A stretch of 64,000 bases of DNA from Clostridiales bacterium UBA4039 (GTDB taxonomy: Bacteria; Bacillota; Clostridia; Lachnospirales; Vallitaleaceae). Made by a program: the position numbers and the translations under genes. Shown piece by piece: positions 17,888 through 27,388 of the stretch. The notes beneath the pieces were generated by a model. That model saw nothing but the letters and a program-made list of their open reading frames with translations. It was not told the DNA's origin and did not search any database. Location: contig DGAD01000021.1 in the NCBI GenBank assembly GCA_002382805.1, positions 11,444 to 75,443 of the forward strand, in the 5' to 3' direction. Each line of letters begins with the position of its first letter. Within the stretch, counting starts at the first letter, position 1.

Positions 17888-19516
17888 TTACAAGCAATTT
17901 TGCGATTTGTAACGTAGGTGTAATATTTCGTCATAATAGGCAGTGATGGCATCTGCTGATATTGGCTCACTGTAATAATAGCCTTGTATAATATCGCATC
18001 CCATGGCTTCTAATAGTTCCACCTGTTCAAGAGTCTCTACGCCTTCTGCTACCACTTCCTTATCTAATAGATGCACATAATCGATGATGCTTTGCACAAG
18101 GACATTAATCTCTTTTTGCTGAAGCCGGTCCATGAAGTACTTGTCAATCTTAATCACATCCACATCCACTTCTCCGATGGAAAAGTAGGTGTTATACCCT
18201 GTACCATAATCATCGATTGCTATCTTATAGCCTAGTTCACTGTACTTTTGCAGATTCTCCTTTAATAGGCCATCGCTTTCAACTACAACCCGCTCTGTAA
18301 TCTCAATCTCTATCTGTGAGGGCAATACGCCGGCTTCTTGAAATATCTGATCAAACGCCTCTCGAAAGAGCGGGTCTAGAAGCTCCCTTGAGGTTAAATT
18401 AATCGACACCTTCACATCTATCCCCGCTTCTTGCCATGCACCTATCTGCCATGCACACTCTCTAGCCACCCATAGGGAGATCTCATCAATAATCCCAATC
18501 TCTTCCGCTACGCCGATAAAGATATCCGGTCCTATAGGCATCTTATCCTTGCGGTCCCAGCGAATAAGAGCTTCTACTCCACACACCGATTGGGTATGCA
18601 GATTATACTTTGGCTGATACATAAGATAGAAGGCTTCACTTTTCACCGCATGCGATAATGCATTCGTCACTTCGAAGGCTAATCGGTTCCTTCGATCGAT
18701 GTACTTATTATAATAGAAGAAACCCGTTCGTTGCCCTTCTTCTTGGTCAGACGCTGCACGCACATGCGATATAATATCAAAGGCCTGTATGCCGTGATCT
18801 GGGTACCTTGCCAGACCCCCTTTGACAAGTAGTTGTAATCGGTATCCATTGACTTCGATTGGAATAGAAAAACTTTTATAAAACTCTACACTTTTTTTCT
18901 TGATATGGTCATCCGAATCCCCTTCCATAGCCACTAAATACTCTGACCGCCCATGTGAATAACACGTATGTTCATCAAAGGCTTCCCTCATCTTATGACC
19001 TATACCTCGAATCAGTTGACTCATGGTCTGGTCATCTACATACTTGCTGATACTGCCTAAGTTCGTTATACGATAAGTAACAAGGCTGAATTTTTTGCCT
19101 TGTTCAATATATTGTTCCAAATCCTGTTTTAATTTATTGGTATTATACAGACCTGTATAGATACTGCGTAAGTCCGTCTCGCGTATGCGCTGATTTAGGA
19201 CGTTCATTCGTGCGATGAGTAGTCCTGACACTAGACTTACAAGCAAAAAGAACGACAAACGAATTAACCAGATAGCTGGTGATTGCTGCAATCCCAAGTT
19301 CACGTTTAATGGCATATAAGGTCCAAGACTTAGCCCTGCAATGACTGCTATAGTGACACTTCCTCTGTATCCAAAAAAATATGCAGCCAACAATATAGGC
19401 AAATACATCAAGTGCGGCAATGCCGTACTCGTACCTCCTCCCATATATATCGTTATATTAAATACAACAACTAGCGCTATGATGCTCAACCATTTTAACA
19501 CAATCTTAGGTTGCAT
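17888..19516 (-). CDS. Membrane GGDEF/EAL protein, probable c-di-GMP phosphodiesterase
   Basis: A 542-residue signalling protein. Residues 1-105 hold about four membrane helices of a MASE-like sensor. A GGDEF-like domain follows, but its active-site loop reads HGRSEY instead of GGDEF, so cyclase activity is unlikely. The EAL domain (from about residue 285) has the full set of metal and catalytic motifs: EALIRW, SINLTSREL, EIEITERVV, IDDYGTGY, VIKIDK, VAEGVET and QGYYYSEP. It should therefore degrade c-di-GMP, perhaps with GTP sensing by the degenerate domain. It stands alone on the minus strand; the S-layer promoter lies downstream of it. Confidence 0.88.
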   Translation of the reverse strand: MQPKIVLKWLSIIALVVVFNITIYMGGGTSTALPHLMYLPILLAAYFFGYRGSVTIAVIAGLSLGPYMPLNVNLGLQQSPAIWLIRLSFFLLVSLVSGLLIARMNVLNQRIRETDLRSIYTGLYNTNKLKQDLEQYIEQGKKFSLVTYRITNLGSISKYVDDQTMSQLIRGIGHKMREAFDEHTCYSHGRSEYLVAMEGDSDDHIKKKSVEFYKSFSIPIEVNGYRLQLLVKGGLARYPDHGIQAFDIISHVRAASDQEEGQRTGFFYYNKYIDRRNRLAFEVTNALSHAVKSEAFYLMYQPKYNLHTQSVCGVEALIRWDRKDKMPIGPDIFIGVAEEIGIIDEISLWVARECAWQIGAWQEAGIDVKVSINLTSRELLDPLFREAFDQIFQEAGVLPSQIEIEITERVVVESDGLLKENLQKYSELGYKIAIDDYGTGYNTYFSIGEVDVDVIKIDKYFMDRLQQKEINVLVQSIIDYVHLLDKEVVAEGVETLEQVELLEAMGCDIIQGYYYSEPISADAITAYYDEILHLRYKSQNCL

Positions 19517-19615
19517 ATCTTTACCCTCTCTTCCTCAATTCTTACCCTTATGGATAAGTATAGCATAAAATGATAAAGATATGCACTATCAATTGTAGTC
19601 AATTGTAAATTTCTT

Positions 19616-20470
19616 TTACTTTTTTACCGGAACCCAATACTCGCTTACATAGTCGGGGGAGCTTGGATTTCCCGGCATATAGACTTCAAGTTCTGCTGTC
19701 CCTGCATGTTCAAACTCAACGGATGGAAACCATTCCGAAAAGACACGCTGTACAACATTTTGCAAACTTTCAGGCAGTGCTCCTGTTGCCTCAAAGACTG
19801 CATAAGTGCTTTGGGGAATAGTTTTTTGAACCCAGCCTTCTTGTACAAATCCTTGATCTTCAATCATGATGCCATAATTAAACATCCCCGCATCCATGTC
19901 CATATCCGCACATACACCTAATACGCCAAGCGGTCCCATATGCTCCATTAGCAATGCATATTCCCCGCTTTCCATAAGTTCATTCCAAAATTTAGGAATA
20001 ACCTTAAAGTTTTCTCCGTGTTCTATGCTCACTTTTTTTATTGGTCCGACAACGGAAAAGCTTTCTTTTTCAACAATTTTTACTTTCATTTCTTCAACTC
20101 CCTTTATCTGCAATTGAAAGGTTAACTTGGGCTGCATCTTAAGATATGGTTTTTCACGTCGCACAAACGATGGCGAAAAGCCAAATTGCCGTTTGAACGC
20201 TTTGGTAAATCCTTCTGCCGTCTGATAACCATACTTAAATGCAATGGTGATGATTTTGTCTTCGGTCGATAGGAGGTCTCCTGCGGCTAGGGACAAGCGG
20301 CGATTACGAATATATTCTCCAAGCGTCAAGCCTGTAACGACATGAAACAATCGTTGGAAGTGGAACCTGGAGCAACATGCAATTTTGGCAATCTCCTGGG
20401 TATCCATCTCGCCTGACATCTGCTCTTCCATATATACTAACGCTTTTTGAAACGCCTCTAATCCTGTCAT
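19616..20470 (-). CDS. AraC-type regulator with GyrI-like effector domain
   Basis: About 284 residues. The N-terminal 100 residues form an AraC double helix-turn-helix (IAKIACCSRFHFQRLFHVVT, then IITIAFKYGYQTAEGFTKAF, FGFSPSFVRREKP). The C-terminal 160 residues are a GyrI/SOUL-like small-molecule-binding domain beginning VKIVEKESFSVVGPIKKV and ending SEYWVPVKK, typical of multidrug-responsive Rob/BmrR-like regulators. The start at 20470 is preferred because GGAGG lies 5 nt upstream; an alternative GTG start lies at 20485. No target gene is adjacent, so the ligand and regulon are unknown. Confidence 0.85.
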   Translation of the reverse strand: MTGLEAFQKALVYMEEQMSGEMDTQEIAKIACCSRFHFQRLFHVVTGLTLGEYIRNRRLSLAAGDLLSTEDKIITIAFKYGYQTAEGFTKAFKRQFGFSPSFVRREKPYLKMQPKLTFQLQIKGVEEMKVKIVEKESFSVVGPIKKVSIEHGENFKVIPKFWNELMESGEYALLMEHMGPLGVLGVCADMDMDAGMFNYGIMIEDQGFVQEGWVQKTIPQSTYAVFEATGALPESLQNVVQRVFSEWFPSVEFEHAGTAELEVYMPGNPSSPDYVSEYWVPVKK

Positions 20471-20563
20471 CGCAACCTCCATCACCTAAGCTACTTATAT
20501 AGTAACACTTTCAATCACAGTTTATCTGTCTTTTATTGCAACATGTGGACAGATATAGGGTTC

Positions 20564-22537
20564 TTACTCTGTCTTAAATCGTTTAAGCATCTGTTCAAGC
20601 TTTCCTGCAAGTTCCCGTAGTTCTTCTGAGGAGGTATTAACTGAACGTACTGTCTCTGCCTGAACTTCCATAGATGCGGTTACTTCTTCTGATGCCGCCG
20701 CTGTCTCTTCAGATACTGCAGAGATATTTTCGATAGAACCCACAACCTCTTCTTTTTTCTCTGATATTTCTTGCACTTTATGGGTTGCTTGTTCAATCAT
20801 CCGTGTAATGTCTTCAATTACAGAAAAAATTACTTGGAACGTTGTCTCTACTTCTTTAACGGATGCATTTTGCAGGTTGCCGCTTTCCTTAACCACACCC
20901 ATGATCTCTGTCGTTTCATTGGATTGGTCTTGGATCTCTTGAATATGCTGTTGAATCTCTTTGACCGCGTTGGCTGATTCTTCTGCCAACTTACGAATCT
21001 CCTCAGCTACAACGGCAAAACCTTTACCATGCTCTCCAGCTCTTGCCGCTTCAATAGATGCATTAAGCGCTAAGAGGTTGGTCTGGTCTGCAATCGAATA
21101 GATTGTCTCAACAATTGTTCCAATAGTATGGCTCTTGCTGTCTAGACTACTAACTGCATCTTCAATACGAATAATCGCTGTATCGCTCTCACTTGAGCGT
21201 TCACGCAACGTCTTAATGACCGTACTGGATTTTTCATTTTGCTCTTTGACATGATCGGCTTTTCCCATCATCTCTTGAATATATGTTAATAATTGATCTA
21301 AGGCTGTATTAAGCTCATTGGCTTTGATGACACCACTCTCTGAGTCTTTGGCTTGATCGCTGGCTCCAAGGGCAATCTCTTGGACAGTTTTTGACACTTC
21401 TTCAGCGGATATAAGCGCCGTCTCAGCATCCTTAGACAATCCGTCTGACGCCGTGCTTACGCTATATGATGCTTGCTTCGTCTCACTAACCAGTTGACTG
21501 ACATTATCAAGCATGGCATTAAAGGCCGTTGCCATGTGTGCAATCTCATCTTTTCCTTTAATTTGTACACGGGTTGAAAAATCCCCTTCCTTCACGGTAT
21601 TCATTGCTTCTTGTAACCTTTTGACTGGCTTTGTGATTTTACTAGAGAAGACAGTACTAATCATGATTACAATGACAAACGTAATGAAGCCGATAACTAA
21701 TATCTGGATTAATATCGGAAGCGCTTTATTGAAAAACTCTGCATTATCAATTCCAACAATAACCGTCCATCCGGTCTCTTTAATCTCTCTGTAGACACCA
21801 AAGCGACTCGTTCCATTATAAGTATAGTTAACTGTACCACTGGAATTTTGAGTAATCGCCTCTTTAATCTCTGGAATTGGAACTTCTTTTCCAAGAACGC
21901 CTTCCTCTTTATGGGTCAGCACCTTGCCTTGTCGGTCAAGGATAAAGGGATAGCCTGACTCAAGAATCTGAATAGCATTCATCTGCTCACCTAGTGTTCC
22001 AACATTTATATCCGCTGCCAACACCCCGATAATGGAATCATCACGTCCATAAATAGGCAAAGCAACGGATATGGTGATCGAATCATCGACCGAGTTAACA
22101 TAGGGATCTGTCCATATAAATCCTTCTGCTGCAACTGCCTCTTCATACCAGGGTCGCACCATCGGGTCAAAGTCTTCCCCAACTTCACTCTCTGGGTAGA
22201 TATAGAACTCTTTGTTCTTATACCCGACATAGATATTGCTAACAGCATCAAACTCGTCAATATAATTGGAAAACTCTCGTGTAAGCATGCGTATATCTCG
22301 TTCATAGTAAGCCTTTTGCAAACTTTCATTGATGCGCATCACACTTAGTGCGTGTCGATACATCTCAAGTTCTCTTGTAATATTGCCGGACATCTCTTCT
22401 ACCAACGACTCAGAGACTTCCTTGATTTCTTCTGAAAAAATTCGCTGTGTTGTCAAAAATGACAATCCGCCAAGAGCAATCAGCGCAAATAAAATAGTTA
22501 CAATAAATGTAAGACTCAACTTCATTCTTAATTTCAT
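20564..22537 (-). CDS. Methyl-accepting chemotaxis protein (dCache sensor)
   Basis: A 657-residue transmembrane chemoreceptor. One N-terminal helix (residues about 8-28), an extracellular double-Cache region (about 35-275) with [20 protein letters not shown] and [12 protein letters not shown] segments, a second helix, then HAMP ([19 protein letters not shown]). The cytoplasmic part has the signalling hairpin tip [20 protein letters not shown] and [18 protein letters not shown]. No C-terminal CheR-binding pentapeptide is seen. It lies between a regulator and the lyase gene, so a link to the polysaccharide locus is possible but unproven; dCache domains commonly bind amino acids or organic acids. 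Confidence 0.92.
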   Translation of the reverse strand: MKLRMKLSLTFIVTILFALIALGGLSFLTTQRIFSEEIKEVSESLVEEMSGNITRELEMYRHALSVMRINESLQKAYYERDIRMLTREFSNYIDEFDAVSNIYVGYKNKEFYIYPESEVGEDFDPMVRPWYEEAVAAEGFIWTDPYVNSVDDSITISVALPIYGRDDSIIGVLAADINVGTLGEQMNAIQILESGYPFILDRQGKVLTHKEEGVLGKEVPIPEIKEAITQNSSGTVNYTYNGTSRFGVYREIKETGWTVIVGIDNAEFFNKALPILIQILVIGFITFVIVIMISTVFSSKITKPVKRLQEAMNTVKEGDFSTRVQIKGKDEIAHMATAFNAMLDNVSQLVSETKQASYSVSTASDGLSKDAETALISAEEVSKTVQEIALGASDQAKDSESGVIKANELNTALDQLLTYIQEMMGKADHVKEQNEKSSTVIKTLRERSSESDTAIIRIEDAVSSLDSKSHTIGTIVETIYSIADQTNLLALNASIEAARAGEHGKGFAVVAEEIRKLAEESANAVKEIQQHIQEIQDQSNETTEIMGVVKESGNLQNASVKEVETTFQVIFSVIEDITRMIEQATHKVQEISEKKEEVVGSIENISAVSEETAAASEEVTASMEVQAETVRSVNTSSEELRELAGKLEQMLKRFKTE

Positions 22538-22646
22538 GGCATCCTCCTTGATTCTGTTTTCAGTTGACTTTGTTATATCGGCTGATTTGTTGAATCCCTT
22601 TAATTATATCTCAAAAAAAGTGGTCAGGCAATGCCATGAAATTTTG

Positions 22647-25600
22647 CTACTTATTTGGTTTTTCTTTTTTAGGCTTCCCATTACCAGGTTTTTCTTCCTT
22701 GATGGAAAAAGCCACTTCTTGGGTCTCACCGTCTACCGCACTTAAATCAATATAAATATACGTATATTGATCTTGTTCAATGACAGAGATGGCTTCACTC
22801 TTATTCTCAACGGTTAATTCACTAGCATTAAGGACAATCTCAACTTCATCTTGAAGCTTTTGTGTCGGGTCGGCATAGCTTACAATCCAGCGCGCCTCTT
22901 GGTCTTGTGTCATAACGATTCCCGGATGACTGATGGACTGAATCATCGTCTCTTCATCTAGGTGTGTATCTTCTTCCCAAAAAACATAGCCCGTCAACCC
23001 TGTTGTTGATTCCTTGACAATCTGAGCCGAAGAATCATTACGAAGAATCTTAACCTCTGGTTTTTTGTAGTATTTTTTTACTTGGGAGCTTTTGTTCATC
23101 GATGGAAGAAGAACATAACTGTACTGTTCCATCGCCGGGTCAATTCCATGGTCTTTCCAAAGGGTGACATAGTTACCGGTGACTGGCTTATCACCATCTA
23201 CAAAACGTGCGGCACCATTGATGTCCTTCCAGTAGCCTTCCCGTTGTTCAAGAAGGATTTTGAGCGTTTCTTGTTCTGGAAAATAGTACCCTATACCATT
23301 GGATAAATATGCCCAATCGACTTCTTTTTCATGGATAATGCCATCGTGCTCTATCTTCTTACCATTAATAACTAATGTCTCCGTTGCTGCATCACTAATT
23401 TTTCGATTTTCCACAATCGTCTCTATGGTTCGCCCTTGGCTACTATGAATATCCGTCCCTAAGGCTACAATCTCATTGTCAAAAAAGAACCATGCTTTTT
23501 TAGCCTTTAAATCCATGCCCACTTGATCGTTATCCTTGTTTAACTGCATTGCTGCAACACCGTAGGTATTCTCCAATGTTACGCCTCCGACGAAGCTTTC
23601 CTTTGATTTTTTACGTTCTCCTGCTGCATCCGATAGCACTTTGGTATCTACCGTTGTTCCCGGCAATCGATAAGGATTTACGGTTGACCAATAGTCTTGG
23701 GTAAAGTGTCCCAGATCTTCATGATAAAGATATAGCATACCATCTCCCGTATGCCATCCATGCAAGTTCTCTTGATTCAGACTTTCATAGTTGGATATTC
23801 GATTAGAATACATACTGATTCCTGCTGCATACGAAGCATTGCGATGCACAATCCGGTCCATATCTGCAAAGACATAGTTGCCGACCAACGGTCCCCTAGA
23901 TTGGACACTGGAATCATTAAGAATCCCTTGTGCCTGTAACAAAATGTTCAAGTCATTGGCACTATCTAAAAAGTCTAGATAGTCATTGGATTCAATCCAA
24001 TATTTGACCATACTCTTTATTTCACTTGCATACGGTTCCGGCGCAAAGCTAGAGTACTCAACCATTCGCTTAATCATACCGATACCATGCTTACGCTCGC
24101 CAATATCTTGACGTGCAACGGATCGTCCTGAAACCATGTCCATCATCATCCCTCTATAGATTAATGGTTGCACACCTTTTATAAGCATCTCATAGACATT
24201 GTTAACCGATTCAGACTCTTTTTCCCATGGACTATCACTTAGGATATTAAAAATACGTCCGATACCTGAAAAGAGAATGCTTCCATAGGTTCCTGTATAT
24301 GGCACATGATAATGCTGAACGAAGGAACCATCTTCATAAAAACCGTCACCTGAATCAACATATTCATAGACAACTTCCAAACTATGACTTGCATCCAGTA
24401 TCTTAGCTTCATCTTTATCAAGAATCCCACTGCCAAGAACAACTAAGCACAAATCTGAGCGGTTAGCGCCTGTAGATAATACATGCCATTTTTTTGAAAA
24501 ATATCTTGGGTCTGGAACATACCAGTCAAGCGCATCCACATAGGCATCAATTAACGCTGGCTCAACATCATCGTGGATAAGCACTAGAGTATCAATAATG
24601 TGTTGCGCAGAGCCTATTTCCCAGTCCCACCAGTTGCCATACCACACATCCGCCTTATAGTGATGTCTGTTCATCCACTCCAAACCATAGACGATGTCTT
24701 GTAAAAGCTCTACATTTCCTTGTAAGTCGCTTCCTGTAATCTGATATGCCTTAGCCATCTGATTGAGATAATTAAAGTTTTGTGTCACTGTCGATGAGGC
24801 TGAAAAGTCGCTACTTGATTCCCACAAGTAAGCGTCGCTTTCGGTATCCATGGACTTCCAAGCGTCATAGCCTGCCTGTTCAATATTTTCAATCAAAACA
24901 CGTGTTGACGCGTCGTCAAGATTAGGCGCAACTCCCCCGACAATGGAATCAAACCATTTTCTTCTCAAAAGGTCATAATCATCGTCTGCCTGCATTGTAA
25001 CTTCAAGTTCAAGGGTATCATAGATATGCTCTTGATCTAAGCTCTTCGCAATAACGGTTGTCGTTCCAACGGATATACCTTTGACAAAACCTTGGTCAAT
25101 CGATGCAATGGATGCATCTGCAACGCTCCAAATCACACTCTTATCACTGGCATACTCTGGATACGCTGTTGCCAAGAGCTGGCGTCCTGTCCCTACATCT
25201 AGGACAAGGCGTTCACGGTCGATTACAACCTCATTTACCGGAATATATCCATCCACAATCGTCACTTCACATTTATCCGTTATCGTTTCATCATCTAAGG
25301 ACTGTAGTGTAATCGTCGCCGTTCCTTCCCCTTGCCCTGTGATAGTGCCTTGGGCATCTACTGAGACGATATTTTCGTCAGAGGAGTACCACTTTACTTG
25401 CTGGTTGGTAGCATCCCCAGGATACACGCTATACTCTAACGATGCCGTGTTGCCTTTGCGAATGGTTACCTGGTCGCTTTCTATATCAACGTGTTCAACT
25501 AAAACCACATCGGCCAACACTTGAATCTGATCAACCAAAACTTCTCCGCTCGCTCCGTTACCACTGCCCCACTGTCCCAAGAATAGCACCACTTTAAGAT

Positions 25601-27179
25601 GGGTTGCATCCGGGTGATTAACTACATACTGACCGAATAATGGGGTCCAATCCGAATATACGCCATTGGTCAAACTATCTAGCGTCGCCCGTGTGCCCTC
25701 AATATAATTACCTTGACTATCGACAAGTTCCACACGTAAAAATATAGGTACTTGACTGCTATGGGCGGTTATCAGGTTACCTTTAACCAACGTCTTGACT
25801 TGGTACTGTGCACCATTGACAATCGGTATCCTGTGTTCTGTCTCCGGTTCAATCCAGCTAACTGAAGAGTCCAAAACCATCTCAATATTTCCTTGTGCAT
25901 CAACATCGATTATTGGCTCAGCAGCTCCATCTACTGCAAACTCCGGTCGATATTGGTACCGCCATCCATCGGGTTTTGTCCCCTTTGCCCAATAGGCTTC
26001 TTGGGTCTCTTTAACGATTGCAAAGTCACCATTATAGGCAATATCTTCTTGCTCTACCTCTGGGTCTTCTGGATTTTCTGGGTCTTCTGGGTCTGTCAGG
26101 TCCCCACTACCTTCTTTAAGAAGTTGTATATAGTCTAAACCATATGTTCCATTTGCTTCTGAATTCGTCCACCATCCAAATACGACGTGGATACTGACAT
26201 AATTATAGGCTTCATCATCAATTGTGAACGTATATTGATCAACACTCCAGTCTCTGGTGTTACTATACGCCCCAAGTTCAACCTGCTTGATAGGAGAAGC
26301 TGCCACATCCTCATAATAAGACGCTCGGATATATATCGCCGCTCGACTCGTATTGACATTCTCCAGATTTTGCTGCATATGATGAATATTCACAACATAT
26401 TCATCCCCTTGTTCTACAGGGATTTTTTCACTCATCAAATAGGCACTCGTATCTTCTAGCATAAACTCTATCGCATTACCACCTTGATACTGCGCTCCTT
26501 GAATCACTTCCTTTAGCGGCAAGCTGCCTCCATTGGCGATAAGCTTCCACTGATCCAGCCCATTTTCAAATTTTGGGTTTGCCAACAAACCATCTTCAAC
26601 ACTTTCCTCGGGCTGTTCATGACGTGTGATGTCGATATGATCAATATAGAGATCACCACTGACTTTTGATGTTGTCCACCAACCAAAAACAACTTGCACC
26701 GAGATGTAGTTAACGTCAGGATTTGTAATCTCAAAACTTGCTGTCTGCGTCCTCCAATCCTTCGTTCCCGATACCGCCATTAATTCAAGGCGCTCTGGGG
26801 TTATCGGCGCCGATGAGGCCGTCTCAAATTGGTTGATTCTAAAAAACACGCCATCTTTTGCCGGATCCATGTTCTCTATTAAAGTGTTCTTAAGAACAAC
26901 ATTCAAATCCAGCTGGTCTTTATAGTTCACTGGGATACGTACACTTTCAATATACCCTAGCGCTTGTGTCATTGATGCATGTAGTACGTTTCTTCCTTCT
27001 TGCTGGACAAAGTCAAATTCCGGCAAGGGTCCGCCGCCACTTTCTTTTTGCGACCATGCGTCTAAGCTACTGTCAAAGCTCTCTTCGAAGCTTTTGGTTG
27101 ATTCCACTCCATAGATTGAAACCTGCATAGTCGATATACACAATACTACAATTAAAAAACTTGCAATCCATTTTCTCAT
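22647..27179 (-). CDS. Secreted modular polysaccharide lyase family 8 (hyaluronan/chondroitin lyase type)
   Basis: About 1510 residues. A signal peptide (MRKWIASFLIVVLCIST) is followed by three CBM-like jelly-roll modules (roughly to residue 190, 190-365 and 385-555; an acidic Pro linker precedes the third), two BIG2 Ig-like domains (about 560-730), and the PL8 catalytic part. Catalytic residues are visible: Asn in GNWWDWEIG (about 846), His and Tyr in HYHVPYTGTYG (about 960) and Arg in SGRSVARQD (about 1016). PL8 enzymes cleave hyaluronan, chondroitin sulfate or xanthan by beta-elimination. With PTS and sulfatases beside it, a sulfated glycosaminoglycan is the best guess. The ATG at 27179 is preferred because AAGGAGG abuts the ATG at 27191. 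Confidence 0.92.
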   Translation of the reverse strand: MRKWIASFLIVVLCISTMQVSIYGVESTKSFEESFDSSLDAWSQKESGGGPLPEFDFVQQEGRNVLHASMTQALGYIESVRIPVNYKDQLDLNVVLKNTLIENMDPAKDGVFFRINQFETASSAPITPERLELMAVSGTKDWRTQTASFEITNPDVNYISVQVVFGWWTTSKVSGDLYIDHIDITRHEQPEESVEDGLLANPKFENGLDQWKLIANGGSLPLKEVIQGAQYQGGNAIEFMLEDTSAYLMSEKIPVEQGDEYVVNIHHMQQNLENVNTSRAAIYIRASYYEDVAASPIKQVELGAYSNTRDWSVDQYTFTIDDEAYNYVSIHVVFGWWTNSEANGTYGLDYIQLLKEGSGDLTDPEDPENPEDPEVEQEDIAYNGDFAIVKETQEAYWAKGTKPDGWRYQYRPEFAVDGAAEPIIDVDAQGNIEMVLDSSVSWIEPETEHRIPIVNGAQYQVKTLVKGNLITAHSSQVPIFLRVELVDSQGNYIEGTRATLDSLTNGVYSDWTPLFGQYVVNHPDATHLKVVLFLGQWGSGNGASGEVLVDQIQVLADVVLVEHVDIESDQVTIRKGNTASLEYSVYPGDATNQQVKWYSSDENIVSVDAQGTITGQGEGTATITLQSLDDETITDKCEVTIVDGYIPVNEVVIDRERLVLDVGTGRQLLATAYPEYASDKSVIWSVADASIASIDQGFVKGISVGTTTVIAKSLDQEHIYDTLELEVTMQADDDYDLLRRKWFDSIVGGVAPNLDDASTRVLIENIEQAGYDAWKSMDTESDAYLWESSSDFSASSTVTQNFNYLNQMAKAYQITGSDLQGNVELLQDIVYGLEWMNRHHYKADVWYGNWWDWEIGSAQHIIDTLVLIHDDVEPALIDAYVDALDWYVPDPRYFSKKWHVLSTGANRSDLCLVVLGSGILDKDEAKILDASHSLEVVYEYVDSGDGFYEDGSFVQHYHVPYTGTYGSILFSGIGRIFNILSDSPWEKESESVNNVYEMLIKGVQPLIYRGMMMDMVSGRSVARQDIGERKHGIGMIKRMVEYSSFAPEPYASEIKSMVKYWIESNDYLDFLDSANDLNILLQAQGILNDSSVQSRGPLVGNYVFADMDRIVHRNASYAAGISMYSNRISNYESLNQENLHGWHTGDGMLYLYHEDLGHFTQDYWSTVNPYRLPGTTVDTKVLSDAAGERKKSKESFVGGVTLENTYGVAAMQLNKDNDQVGMDLKAKKAWFFFDNEIVALGTDIHSSQGRTIETIVENRKISDAATETLVINGKKIEHDGIIHEKEVDWAYLSNGIGYYFPEQETLKILLEQREGYWKDINGAARFVDGDKPVTGNYVTLWKDHGIDPAMEQYSYVLLPSMNKSSQVKKYYKKPEVKILRNDSSAQIVKESTTGLTGYVFWEEDTHLDEETMIQSISHPGIVMTQDQEARWIVSYADPTQKLQDEVEIVLNASELTVENKSEAISVIEQDQYTYIYIDLSAVDGETQEVAFSIKEEKPGNGKPKKEKPNK

Positions 27180-27297
27180 CTTCCTATTCATCCTCCTTTT
27201 GTCATATAATATTATGATAAAGCACTTTCTATTGTGAATTCTATAGGCGAATTTTTGCTTTCATTGTCATTATTCGATATTTCTTCGTTTTTTTGCA

Positions 27298-27332
27298 CAA
27301 AAAAAGACTGAGGTATTAAAAAACCCCAGTCT
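27298..27332 (-). terminator. Terminator between PHP-protein gene and lyase gene
   Basis: On the minus strand AGACTG...GG pairs with CC...CAGTCT (27327-27332 with 27305-27310, one internal mismatch, A-rich loop) and is followed by seven T residues. It ends the PTS/sulfatase operon 57 bp after its last stop, so the lyase gene needs its own promoter. Confidence 0.82.
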
Positions 27333-27388
27333 ATATTGACGCATATATTATATTTCTCAATTTTCATTTTCTTCACACAAGAAAAGTC

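Noticed and set aside
25081..25524. 147-codon plus-strand open frame inside the lyase gene
   Set aside because: Antisense to the BIG2 domains, which are clearly coding; no start signals.
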